DNA from: Micromonospora carbonacea
Lineage (GTDB): Bacteria > Actinomycetota > Actinomycetes > Mycobacteriales > Micromonosporaceae
DNA length: 64,000 nt
Reading direction: 5' to 3'
Assembly: GCF_014205165.1 (NCBI RefSeq)
Contig: NZ_JACHMZ010000001.1
Coordinates: forward strand, 1,152,001-1,216,000
In this document: positions 48,100 through 56,042 of the stretch, piece by piece
Layout of the letters: every line of letters starts with the position of its first letter
How positions within the stretch are numbered: position 1 is the first letter of the stretch
Position numbers and translations under genes: made by a program
Notes under the pieces: generated by a model
The model's input: the letters and a program-made list of their open reading frames with translations, nothing else
Told to the model about the DNA's origin: nothing
The model's database searches: none

Positions 48100-49218
48100 C
48101 TACGGCGCGCCGGGGAACCGGACCGTGACGAGGAGACCGCCGTCGGGGCCGGGGACGAGGTCGAGGGTCCCGTCGTGGGCGCGGACGATGCTGTGCACGA
48201 TGGCCAGGCCGAGGCCGACGCCGGCGTGTTCGTCGGTGCGTACGCGTTCCGTTCCGCGCTGGAACGGTTCGACGAGGAGCGGCACCAGCTCCGGTGGGAG
48301 CCGGCGACCCGTGTTTTCGACCCGCAGCACGCTGATGCCGCCGTGCGCCTCGGTGTGGATCGTCACCGTGCCGCCGCCGGGAAGGTTGTGGACGACGGCG
48401 TTCTGGACGAGGTTCGCCACCACCTGCGCCAGGAGGTCGGCGGAGCCGCTGGTCCGGGCCGCCCCGCCGGTGACTTCGAGCGTGATCCGGCGCTGTTCGG
48501 CGAGGGGCAGCAGCGTTTCGGCGGCTTCTTCGGCGAGGAGGGAGAGGTCGATGCTCTCTCGGGTGAAGTCTCCGCGGTCGCCCCGGCTGAGCAGCAGGAG
48601 GGCCTCGGTGAGGTCGATCGCCCGCTTGTTGGCGGCGTGCAGGCGTTCGATGAGTTCGTCCCGGCCCCGAGCGGGGTCCCTGCGGGCGACGTCGAGCAGC
48701 GTCCGCGAGATCGCGAGCGGGGTGCGCAGTTCGTGGGAGGCGTTCGCGGCGAACCTCTGCTGCTCCGCGACGTGGGACTCGAGTCGTTCGAGCATCGAGT
48801 CGAAGGCGTCGGAGAGTTCCCGGAACTCGTCGCTGCGGCCCTCCATGCGCGTCCGGTGGGACAGCGATCCGTCCGCGGCCAAGCGGGTGGCATGTGTGAT
48901 GCGGGTCAGCGGCGCGAGCATCCGCCCGGCGAGGATCCATCCGCCCAGGAGGCCGAACATCAGCAGGAAGGCCAGCACCTCGGCTGCCCTCGGGGCGAAG
49001 GCGCGGAGCAGGTCGGAGCGGTTCGGCACGAACATCACGGGGAGGTGGAGAGGATAGCGGCCCGGTTCGGGCAGCCGGGGGGTGTCGATCACCTCGGGTA
49101 CGTAGCGCAGCAGGAACACCCACACCGTGCCGAGGAGCAAGCCGCCTGCCAGCATGACGAACCCGGCGTAGCTGAGGGTCATCTTGAGGCGGACGCTCAA
49201 ACCGGGCTCCCTAGCCAC
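48100..49218 (-). CDS. Sensor histidine kinase (HAMP, HisKA, HATPase)
   Basis: A 372-residue membrane kinase. Two membrane helices (about 17-38 and 82-97) flank a ~40-residue extracytoplasmic loop (PEVIDTPRLPEPGRYPLHLPVMFVPNRSD). A HAMP domain follows (about 97-150), then the H box FAANASHELRTPLA (H162), N box NLVQNAVVHN and G boxes. The short loop argues for sensing in or near the membrane. The GTG at 49218 overlaps the regulator gene by 8 bp. Confidence 0.93.
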   Translation of the reverse strand: MAREPGLSVRLKMTLSYAGFVMLAGGLLLGTVWVFLLRYVPEVIDTPRLPEPGRYPLHLPVMFVPNRSDLLRAFAPRAAEVLAFLLMFGLLGGWILAGRMLAPLTRITHATRLAADGSLSHRTRMEGRSDEFRELSDAFDSMLERLESHVAEQQRFAANASHELRTPLAISRTLLDVARRDPARGRDELIERLHAANKRAIDLTEALLLLSRGDRGDFTRESIDLSLLAEEAAETLLPLAEQRRITLEVTGGAARTSGSADLLAQVVANLVQNAVVHNLPGGGTVTIHTEAHGGISVLRVENTGRRLPPELVPLLVEPFQRGTERVRTDEHAGVGLGLAIVHSIVRAHDGTLDLVPGPDGGLLVTVRFPGAP

Positions 49219-49906
49219 GGTCTCCTCCCGTACGCGCGGTGCCGGGTGCCGTGGCGATGCGGTAGCCGACACCGGGCACGGTGGCGATGATCCATGGTTC
49301 CCCGAGCCGTTTACGCAGTGCGGAGACGGTGATGCGTACGGCGTTGGTGAAGGGGTTGGCGTTCTCGTCCCAGGCCCGTTCCAGCAGTTCCTCGGCGCTG
49401 ACGACCCCGCCCTCGGCGGCGACGAGGACCTCCAGGACGGCGAACTGTTTGCGGGTGAGCGCGACGTAGCGTCCGTCGCGGAAGACCTCCCGGCGGAAGG
49501 GGTCGAGCCGCAGGCCCGCGATCTCGCGGACCGGGGGCCGGGCGTGCCCGCGCCTGCGGTCGAGGGCTTTGAGCCGGAGCACGAGTTCCCGGAGTTCGAA
49601 CGGTTTGGTGAGGTAGTCGTCGGCGCCGATCTCGAACCCGGAGGCCTTGTCGTCGATCCGGTCGGCAGCGGTGAGCATGAGGATCGGGATGCCGCTGCCG
49701 GAGGCGACGATGCGCCGGGCGACCTCGTCGCCGGAGGGGCCGGGGATGTCCCGGTCGAGGACCGCGAGGTCGTAGGAGTTGACCCCGAGCAGTTGCAGGG
49801 CGGAGTCGCCGTCGCCGGCGATGTCGGCGGCGATCGCCTCCAGCCGCAGACCGTCACGGACGGCCTCGGCCAGGTAGGGCTCATCCTCCACGATCAGTAC
49901 GCGCAT
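49211..49906 (-). CDS. OmpR-family response regulator
   Basis: A 231-residue regulator. The receiver has acidic residues in VEDEP, phosphoacceptor D51 (LAVLDRDIPG) and K101 (YLTKPFE). The C-terminal winged helix contains LTRKQFAVLEVLVAAEGGVVSAEELLERAWD and TVPGVGYRI. Paired with the overlapping kinase. The minus-strand -10 TAGGGT is 6 nt before the ATG, so the pair has its own leaderless promoter just downstream of the VanZ gene. Confidence 0.95.
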   Translation of the reverse strand: MRVLIVEDEPYLAEAVRDGLRLEAIAADIAGDGDSALQLLGVNSYDLAVLDRDIPGPSGDEVARRIVASGSGIPILMLTAADRIDDKASGFEIGADDYLTKPFELRELVLRLKALDRRRGHARPPVREIAGLRLDPFRREVFRDGRYVALTRKQFAVLEVLVAAEGGVVSAEELLERAWDENANPFTNAVRITVSALRKRLGEPWIIATVPGVGYRIATAPGTARTGGDRG

Positions 49907-49912
49907 GCCTGA

Positions 49913-49918
49913 ACCCTA
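49913..49918 (-). promoter_or_regulatory. -10 hexamer of the response regulator gene
   Basis: Minus-strand TAGGGT, 6-nt spacer, ATG at 49906. Typical leaderless arrangement. Confidence 0.65.
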
Positions 49919-49964
49919 TGATCGTCGCGAAGCCTCACCCACCCACGCACACCGGGCACGCGAC

Positions 49965-50669
49965 TCAGCCGGCCGGTGCCGGCGCGGGGCGAGGCTGGTC
50001 CGCAGCCGGCTCGGCCGTGGTGCGCCACCAGCGGCGTGACGCCAGCGCGGCCAGCGCGGCGCCGGTGGCGTTGACCAGCACGTCGTCCACGGAGGACACC
50101 CGGTCCAGCCGCAGGACGTACTGCGCGGTCTCGACCAGGGCCGAGCAGGCCGCGCCGAGGGCCAGGACCCGCGGCACGGACGCCAGCGCCGCGAACCGCA
50201 GCGGAGCGAAGAACCCCAGCGCCGCGAAGACCAACAGGTTGCCGCCGATCCCGAGCGGCCCCATCGTGACCAGGTCCCGCAGCGGGACCAGGCTCACCCG
50301 ACCAGCGACGATGCCGGCTCCGGGGCCCGGCATCAGGGTCAGCCACACGAACGGCGCCGTCCCGTAGGCCAGGCCCACCTCGGCCAGCGACATCCGCCCC
50401 GCCGACGCGACGCCGACGGCGCGCCGCCGGCTCGACAGGCTCCACGCCGCCAGAGCCGCCAGCGGCAGCCCGACCAGCGTCATGAGCACCACGCCGTTCT
50501 CCGTGTCGTAGCAGCCGTGCCACCGTCCGGCCAGGCACCTCGGCGCGGCCATCATGAGCGGCCGCCGCACCACGAACGCGGCGCACGCCGCGCCGAGGAT
50601 CGCCAGGCTCAGGAGCACGATCCGGCGCGTGCGGCGGGACGGCGCGGACGGAGATTCGCTGCGGTTCAT
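49965..50669 (-). CDS. VanZ family membrane protein
   Basis: A 234-residue membrane protein with about five helices and the VanZ signature (LVPLRDLVTMGPLGIGGNLLVFAALGFFAPL and ALVETAQYVLRLDRVSSVDDVLVNATGAALAAL). VanZ proteins are associated with glycopeptide or lipid II-targeting stress. The start at ATG 50669 gives MNRSESPSAPSRRTRR. The promoter region contains CGTAT-N10-ATACG shared with the next gene upstream. Same strand as the kinase/regulator. Confidence 0.9.
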   Translation of the reverse strand: MNRSESPSAPSRRTRRIVLLSLAILGAACAAFVVRRPLMMAAPRCLAGRWHGCYDTENGVVLMTLVGLPLAALAAWSLSSRRRAVGVASAGRMSLAEVGLAYGTAPFVWLTLMPGPGAGIVAGRVSLVPLRDLVTMGPLGIGGNLLVFAALGFFAPLRFAALASVPRVLALGAACSALVETAQYVLRLDRVSSVDDVLVNATGAALAALASRRWWRTTAEPAADQPRPAPAPAG

Positions 50670-50702
50670 GCCCCCATCGAAGCCGACGGGCCGTTGCGGT
50701 GG

Positions 50703-50722
50703 CGTATGCGATTCTCCATACG
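50703..50722. promoter_or_regulatory. CGTAT-N10-ATACG operator, copy 1 (VanZ gene)
   Basis: CGTAT (50703-50707) and ATACG (50718-50722), 10 nt apart, within TTGCGGTGGCGTATGC...CCGCGATAC, a block repeated upstream of the degenerate serine hydrolase. It lies 34 bp upstream of the VanZ ATG. Confidence 0.65.
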
Positions 50723-50821
50723 TCCGCGATACACGCATCCGATCCGGCCGCCGCGCCACCGGCGGCTCGATCCACCGGTGACGCGGCGGCCCGGTCCACG
50801 GCGGGCCTGCTGCCCGACCGC

Positions 50822-52084
50822 TCAGCCGCCGCCGGGTGGATCGACCGGCCCGCCGGTGACGGCCTCCGCCTCCCGCAGGCAGATGTCCAGCAGCGGCGCG
50901 CCGTCCTCGTTGGTGAGGACGACGCCGACCCAACCAGTGTCGGGGTAGATGCTCCAGTTGGCGCCGATGCCAGGGGCCCCGCCGCCGCGCCCGATCACCC
51001 ACTGGCCGTTGACGATGCTGACCGGCATGGTGTAGCCCGCGTACGCCATGGGTGCCGGGCCGGGGAGCTTGGCCCCGGCGAACAACTCGGCGTGGGGCCG
51101 GTCCAGCACCGTGCCGTGGCGCAACGCCTCCGCGAACCGCACCAGGTCCGGCGCGGTGGCGAAGCCGTCGCCCGAGGCGTAGCCGATGAAGCTGCGGCCC
51201 GGGTTCCTGCCCTGCGTGTACGGGTCGACGCTGCCCTTGTCCAGGTTGCGGACCGCGTCCACCAGACTCCCGTCGGCCTGCATCATGTACGGGTGCGCGA
51301 TGTGCTCGTCGGTGAGCCACTGCTCCCGGGTGTAGAACGCCGAGCCGCTCATGCCGGAGCGCCCGAGGACGTGCTCGTGCACGTAGTCCCAGAACGTCAC
51401 GCCGGACACGGCCTCCACGATCTGCGCGGCCATGGCCAGGCCGACGCCGCCGCCGGGAAGGTGGCCGTTGGATCCCGCGCCGGGGACCCCCACCAGTGTC
51501 GCCTGCCGAACCCACTGCTCGTAGTGCTCGTGCACCTCCTCCCGGCTGTGGTAGACGCGCTGCCAGTCCGGCATCGGGGCGTCCAGCCCGGACGTGCTGG
51601 TGAGCAGGTGGTGGATGGTCACCTGCTCGGCGATCTCTCGGGCGAGGCCCGTGAGGTGGGCGCCCACCGGGTCCGACAGCGTCACTCTGCCCTGCTGCAC
51701 CAGCTGTAGGACGGCCACCGACAGGAACGGCTGGCTTCCCGAGGAGAGGTTGAACGCGACGCCCTCGTGGTTGCGGATCCCCCGCTCCCGGTCGGCCATG
51801 CCGTAGCTGCGCGACAGCACCGTCCGGCCCCGGTGCGACAGCAGCACCACGCCGGAGAACCTGCCCTCGGCGGCCAGCTGCGCCACGTACCGGTCGTAGG
51901 CTCCGCCGGGCCGGGTGTCCGGCGGGATTCGGTCGTGCCCGGCCGGGCCGGTGGGGGCCGGGGCGGCGTGGCCGATCCCGGCGCCCAGCAGCGGCCCGCC
52001 GGCCGCCACCATCCCGGCGGCGGCCATCCCGCCCCAGGTGATCAGCCGTCGCCGGTCGACACCGCGTGCGTTGTCCGGGCCCAT
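50822..52084 (-). CDS. Exported serine-hydrolase (beta-lactamase-fold) homologue with degenerate active site
   Basis: A 420-residue protein with a Tat-like signal (DRRRLITWGGMAAAGMVAAGGPLLGAGIGHA). The fold is that of class C beta-lactamase-related proteins, but the catalytic sites are altered: S115-G-S-Q118 where SxxK is expected, no Tyr in the YxN segment (SNGHLPGGGVGL), and GRGGGAPG instead of HxG. It is probably not hydrolytic and may bind a cell-wall ligand. The ATG at 52084 has AGGAG 7 nt upstream. The promoter is shared in design with the VanZ gene. Confidence 0.82.
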   Translation of the reverse strand: MGPDNARGVDRRRLITWGGMAAAGMVAAGGPLLGAGIGHAAPAPTGPAGHDRIPPDTRPGGAYDRYVAQLAAEGRFSGVVLLSHRGRTVLSRSYGMADRERGIRNHEGVAFNLSSGSQPFLSVAVLQLVQQGRVTLSDPVGAHLTGLAREIAEQVTIHHLLTSTSGLDAPMPDWQRVYHSREEVHEHYEQWVRQATLVGVPGAGSNGHLPGGGVGLAMAAQIVEAVSGVTFWDYVHEHVLGRSGMSGSAFYTREQWLTDEHIAHPYMMQADGSLVDAVRNLDKGSVDPYTQGRNPGRSFIGYASGDGFATAPDLVRFAEALRHGTVLDRPHAELFAGAKLPGPAPMAYAGYTMPVSIVNGQWVIGRGGGAPGIGANWSIYPDTGWVGVVLTNEDGAPLLDICLREAEAVTGGPVDPPGGG

Positions 52085-52086
52085 GG

Positions 52087-52143
52087 TCATGCTCCTTTCC
52101 CGGTCGACGAGACCTGCGCTGACAGTGATGCGCTCTGGTTCAT
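52087..52143 (-). CDS. 18-codon leader ORF resembling the VanZ N-terminus
   Basis: ATG at 52143 encodes MNQSASLSAQVSSTGKGA and stops 3 bp before the serine-hydrolase-like ATG. The first ten residues and their DNA match the start of the VanZ gene (MNRSESPSAP), at the same distance from the duplicated operator. It may be a coupled leader peptide or a decayed remnant of a duplicated gene start. Translation is not shown. Confidence 0.45.
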   Translation of the reverse strand: MNQSASLSAQVSSTGKGA

Positions 52144-52176
52144 TCCCGTACTCAAGACGCGCGACGGTTGCGGTGG

Positions 52177-52196
52177 CGTATGCACTTTTCGATACG
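52177..52196. promoter_or_regulatory. CGTAT-N10-ATACG operator, copy 2 (serine hydrolase-like gene)
   Basis: CGTAT (52177-52181) and ATACG (52192-52196), with the same 10-nt spacing as copy 1. About 36 of 42 aligned bases around it are identical to copy 1 by eye. It sits in the divergent region facing dnaG. Confidence 0.65.
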
Positions 52197-52282
52197 CCCG
52201 CGATACGCGGTGAACCCGCCGTCCCCCCGACGCCGTGTGGGTCATCCCGGCAGGGCAGGATGTAGGGCCGAGGGGGTGGCGA

Positions 52283-54157
52283 ATGGCTGGGCGGATCCGC
52301 GACGAGGACATCGCGCTGGTCCGGGAGCGCACCTCGATCGCCGAGGTCATCTCGGACACGGTGACGCTCCGGTCGGCCGGCGGCGGCAACCTCAAGGGGC
52401 TGTGCCCGTTCCACGACGAGAAGAGCCCCTCGTTCAACGTCTCGCCCGCCCGTAACGTCTGGTACTGCTTCGGCTGCGGGGCCGGCGGCGACGCGATCAA
52501 GTTCCTGATGGACGCCGACCACCTCAGCTTCGTCGAGTCCGTCGAGCGGCTCGCCGCCCGCGCCGGCATCCAGCTTCGGTACGTCGAGAACGACCAGGCC
52601 GCCCCGCGCGCCGCCCGCCCCCAGCAGGGGCAGCGGCAGCGCCTGGTGGCCGCGCACGCCGCCGCCGTCGAGTTCTACCAGGCGCAGCTCGGCACGGCCG
52701 GGGCCCGACCGGCCCGGGAGTTCCTCGCCCGGCGGGGCTTCGACCGGGCCGCCGCCCAGCGGTACGCCTGCGGCTTCGCCCCGGACGCCTGGGACCTGCT
52801 CACCAAGCACCTGCGGCAGCAGGGCTTCACCCACGACGAGCTGGTCACGGCCGGGCTGTCGCGCCCGTCGCGTTCCGGCACCCTGATCGACCGGTTCCGT
52901 CGCCGGCTGATGTGGCCGATCCGCGACATCACCGGCGACCCGATCGGGTTCGGCGCCCGCAAGCTGTTCGACGACGACGACGGCCCGAAATACCTGAACA
53001 CCCCCGAGACGCCGATCTACAAGAAGTCGCACGTCCTCTACGGCATCGACCAGGCCAAGCGGGAGATCGCCAAGCAGGGCAAGGTGGTCGTCGTCGAGGG
53101 CTACACCGACGTGATGGCCTGCCACCTGGCCGACGTCCCGACGGCGGTGGCGACCTGCGGCACGGCGTTCGGCGCGGACCACATCTCGGTGCTGCGCCGG
53201 CTGCTGCTGGACACCGACGACGTGGCGGGCGAGATCATCTTCACCTTCGACGGCGACGCCGCCGGGCAGAAGGCGGCGCTGCGCGCGTTCGACGACGACC
53301 AGCGCTTCGTCGGGCGCACCTTCATCGCGGTCAGCCCCGACAACATGGACCCGTGCGACCTGCGCCTGGCAAAGGGCGACCTGGCCGTGCGCGACCTGGT
53401 CGCCCGCCGCGAGCCGCTCGTCGACTTCGCGCTGCGCCACGTGATCAACCGGTACGACCTGGACACCGTCGACGGCCGGGTGGAGGCGATGCGCCGGGCC
53501 GCGCCGATCGTCGCGAAGATCAAGGACCGGGAGAAGCGCCCCGAGTACGTCCGCAAGCTCGCCGGCGACCTCGGCATGGAGATCGAGCCGGTGCAGCGGG
53601 CCGTGCTCGCCGCCGCCTCCGGCCAGCCCGCCGGCGGCGCGGCGGCGGCACCGGCGCGCGCCGCCCGGCCCGCGCCCGCCACGGACAGCCCGATGTCGCT
53701 GGTCGAGCGGGAGGCGCTGAAGCTCGCCCTCCAGGAGCCGGTGCTGGCCGGGCCGATGTTCGACGCGGTCGAGGCGGCGGAATACCACCACCCGGTGCAC
53801 GTGGCCGTGCGGGAGGCGATCGCGGCGGCCGGCGGGGCCGCCGCCGCCACGCAGGGCGCGGTCTGGGTCGAGGCGGTCCGCGACGCCTGCGCCGACCTCG
53901 CCGCCCAGGCTCTCGTGGGCGAGCTGGCCGTGGAGCCGCTGCGCATCGACGGGGAGCCCGACCCCCGGTACGTCTCGGTGACCATCGCCCGGTTGCAGTG
54001 GGGCTCGGTGACCGGCCGGATCCGGGATCTCAAGTCGAAGATCCAGCGGGTCAACCCGGTCAGCAACAAGGACGAGTACTTCGCGCTGTTCGGGGAGCTG
54101 CTGTCGTTGGAGCAGCACGCGCGGGCGCTGCGCGAGCAGGCCGCGGGAGGGCTGTGA
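52283..54157 (+). CDS. dnaG: DNA primase DnaG
   Basis: A 624-residue primase making RNA primers at the replication fork. The zinc finger is C41-x2-H44...C62-x2-C65. The RNA polymerase core includes YLNTPETPIYKKSHVLYGIDQAK and the Toprim motifs VVEGYTDVMACHLA, TFDGDAAGQKAALRA; the C-terminal helicase-binding domain starts near PMSLVEREALKLALQEP. The ATG at 52283 has AGGGGG 6 nt upstream. Its stop overlaps the next start. Confidence 0.97.
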   Translation: MAGRIRDEDIALVRERTSIAEVISDTVTLRSAGGGNLKGLCPFHDEKSPSFNVSPARNVWYCFGCGAGGDAIKFLMDADHLSFVESVERLAARAGIQLRYVENDQAAPRAARPQQGQRQRLVAAHAAAVEFYQAQLGTAGARPAREFLARRGFDRAAAQRYACGFAPDAWDLLTKHLRQQGFTHDELVTAGLSRPSRSGTLIDRFRRRLMWPIRDITGDPIGFGARKLFDDDDGPKYLNTPETPIYKKSHVLYGIDQAKREIAKQGKVVVVEGYTDVMACHLADVPTAVATCGTAFGADHISVLRRLLLDTDDVAGEIIFTFDGDAAGQKAALRAFDDDQRFVGRTFIAVSPDNMDPCDLRLAKGDLAVRDLVARREPLVDFALRHVINRYDLDTVDGRVEAMRRAAPIVAKIKDREKRPEYVRKLAGDLGMEIEPVQRAVLAAASGQPAGGAAAAPARAARPAPATDSPMSLVEREALKLALQEPVLAGPMFDAVEAAEYHHPVHVAVREAIAAAGGAAAATQGAVWVEAVRDACADLAAQALVGELAVEPLRIDGEPDPRYVSVTIARLQWGSVTGRIRDLKSKIQRVNPVSNKDEYFALFGELLSLEQHARALREQAAGGL

Positions 54158-54723
54158 TGGGGCTGTTGCGCCGTAAGCCGAAGCTGCCTCCGGCGGCGCG
54201 TCCGCCGCTGTCCGACGCCGAGCGGGTGCTGGCCTGGGCCGCCGCCGGACCGGGCGCGGCCGGTGCCGAGGGCGGTGCCGAGGGTGGTGGCGGTGGCGTG
54301 CTGGTCGCCACCAACCTGGGGCTCTGGCTGCCGGGGCGGGACGCCCGGCTGGGCTGGCACGACGTCCTCAAGGCCGTCTGGTCGGGGCGGGAGCTGACCG
54401 TCACCCCGGCCGAGCGGGTCGCCGAGCGCGCCGGGTACGTGGTGGTGGCCGACGGCCCCGTCGAGACGTACCTGCTGCTCGCGCCGGCTGAGCTGCCGCA
54501 CCAGGTGCGGGCGCGGGTGACGCGTTCGGTGGCGTACACCCAGCACCACCCGGTGCCCGGCGGCGCGGGCCGGATCGCCGCCCGCCGCGTGCCCGGGGTG
54601 GATGGTCTGACCTGGACGGTGCGCTACGACCCGGGGACCCCGACCGACGACGAGCCGGTGGTCGCGGAGACCGACCGCCTGGTCGCCGCCGCCCGCGCCG
54701 CCACGGCCCCCACCGACCTCTGA
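54157..54723 (+). CDS. Conserved actinobacterial protein of unknown function
   Basis: A 188-residue protein whose ATG overlaps the dnaG TGA by one base (TGATG), so it is translationally coupled. An N-terminal basic region (MGLLRRKPKLPPAARPPLSDAERVLAWAAA) is followed by a Gly-rich loop and a mostly beta sequence (VLVATNLGLWLPGRDARLGWHDVLKAVWSGRELTVTPAERV...). No enzyme motif is visible and it is not assigned to a named family. Confidence 0.82.
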   Translation: MGLLRRKPKLPPAARPPLSDAERVLAWAAAGPGAAGAEGGAEGGGGGVLVATNLGLWLPGRDARLGWHDVLKAVWSGRELTVTPAERVAERAGYVVVADGPVETYLLLAPAELPHQVRARVTRSVAYTQHHPVPGGAGRIAARRVPGVDGLTWTVRYDPGTPTDDEPVVAETDRLVAAARAATAPTDL

Positions 54724-54849
54724 CGCTCGTCGCGTCACCTGCTCGACGGCGTCGCGATGTGCCTGGTCGCGTTTGCCGGCCCGGCCACCGCGTCCAGGCC
54801 GGTGCCCTGACGCGGCTCGCCCGGCGCCGGCGGGGCCGGGGCGGGTAGT

Positions 54850-55428
54850 TCACGGGTTGACGCAGGTCGGAATCTCGCCGTTGTGGCCGACCCGGATCGT
54901 CTGGCCGGCGTAGACCCAGCCGGGGTAGCGGTCGCCCGGCTGCGAATTGCTCAAGTTGTCGTTGGGCTTGTCGGTGTTCCAGCGGATGCGCAGCCACACC
55001 GGTCCGATGGAGTCGGTCGGATCGGGGTCGAAGTCGGTCGTGGCGGTGCAGTCGGCCCACACCACGGTCTCGTTGTGCGCGGCGCCGATGTGGTGGCCGG
55101 ACGTCGTGCCCGACGAGCGGACCCACAGGTGGTTTGGCGCCTCAATCACGAGAAAGGGGGCCGGTTGTCCTGCGGGCGGTGCGAGGTAATCGAAGTTCTT
55201 CGCTCTGGCCTCGGCTGCCTCGCGGGTCAGGCCCTTTAGAGTCGAGGCGACGGTCACGACGTTGTTGTCGCCGTTGAGCTGCACGTTCCCGGTCCCCGAC
55301 TGGTTCAGGTCGGTCCGGGGAGCGGGGTTGGCTTCAGAGCGAGCTAATTTGACGCCCACCGCGACTGCGGCGACGACGACGCCCGCCGCGGTCCAGAAGT
55401 ACGTTTTGCGTGACAGGCTCATCGCCAT
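54850..55428 (-). CDS. Membrane-anchored exported protein of unknown function
   Basis: A 192-residue protein with a single N-terminal anchor (KTYFWTAAGVVVAAVAVGVKL). The exported part includes LNQSGTGNVQLNGDNNVVTVAS, like the repeats of DUF-type adhesin/defence-associated proteins, and GPVWLRIRWNTDKPNDNLSNSQPGDRYPGWVYAGQTIRVGHNGEIPTCV. Two cysteines (ADCTAT and PTCV) could pair. GC content is somewhat lower than its neighbours. No family recognised; not operonic. Confidence 0.7.
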   Translation of the reverse strand: MAMSLSRKTYFWTAAGVVVAAVAVGVKLARSEANPAPRTDLNQSGTGNVQLNGDNNVVTVASTLKGLTREAAEARAKNFDYLAPPAGQPAPFLVIEAPNHLWVRSSGTTSGHHIGAAHNETVVWADCTATTDFDPDPTDSIGPVWLRIRWNTDKPNDNLSNSQPGDRYPGWVYAGQTIRVGHNGEIPTCVNP

Positions 55429-55903
55429 GGCAGGTTCTTCTCCGTTCGGGTCGAGGACAGGGGTGCCGTCCGTGCCTTCGATAGCCTGTCCGTGATCAAC
55501 GGCTAGCGTCGGACGCGGAGTGCGATGGGGTTGATGCGCCCTGTCATGTAGATGTCCCTGAGTTTCTTCGGTGGCTCGGTCGGCTGTCGCCGGTTGGCGG
55601 GCAAGCGGCCGCTTCCCCCGGGGCGCGTCCTTGGGGAGGTGCGACCGCGAGGGGGGAGGCGATGGCCTCCGCCGAGGCTTCCGCCTGCGGAGTTCGACGC
55701 CGAGCGGGGGCGCGGTCGGGCGCTCTCCGTCGGGCGGTCGGCCGATGCGGAGGCCGTGCGTTGAGCTGCGCGACGACCGCAAGCTGTGCAGTTCCACCGT
55801 CGGTCGCTAGCCGTCGCATCGCCGGTCACCGTCTCGTTCGCCCCTTCCGCCCCGTTCGCTCCTCCCGGCGGCGGGGCGAAGGCTTTTCTAGGTCGACTAC
55901 TTG

Positions 55904-55925
55904 CTTTTGTTCGAACGGACGAAAG
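55904..55925. promoter_or_regulatory. Imperfect palindrome CTTTTGTTCG-AA-CGGACGAAAG
   Basis: A 22-bp imperfect inverted repeat (8 of 10 arm positions complementary) with GTTCGAAC inside it, upstream of the candidate -35 of the ROK operon. A candidate activator or repressor site. Confidence 0.5.
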
Positions 55926-55949
55926 TTGTGGTCGGATTGGCCGAAGCTC

Positions 55950-55989
55950 TGGACAGTGGCCGCAGAACGCTTCTACTGTGTCGCACACA
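55950..55989 (+). promoter_or_regulatory. Promoter and operator of the ROK sugar operon
   Basis: TGGACA (55950-55955), an 18-nt spacer and TACTGT (55974-55979) form a sigma-70-like promoter about 60 bp before the ROK start. TGTGT-CGC-ACACA (55977-55989) overlaps the -10, a suitable repressor site, possibly for the ROK protein itself. Confidence 0.6.
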
Positions 55990-56042
55990 ACACGTCGCGA
56001 TTTCGTCGATGTGAACGACTCCGATGCGGAGGTGAGTTGCCG

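Larger units (their letters stand above)
55429..56042. other. Divergent intergenic region upstream of the ROK sugar operon
   Basis: 614 bp. 55500-55860 is GC-rich with overlapping low-complexity frames and no convincing gene. 55900-56042 is richer in AT and holds two candidate operators and a sigma-70-like promoter, described separately. Confidence 0.6.

Noticed and set aside
55503..55547. A 14-codon minus-strand ORF (MTGRINPIALRVRR)
   Set aside because: No Shine-Dalgarno sequence or leaderless promoter at the right distance, no homologue known to me, and no neighbouring modification genes.
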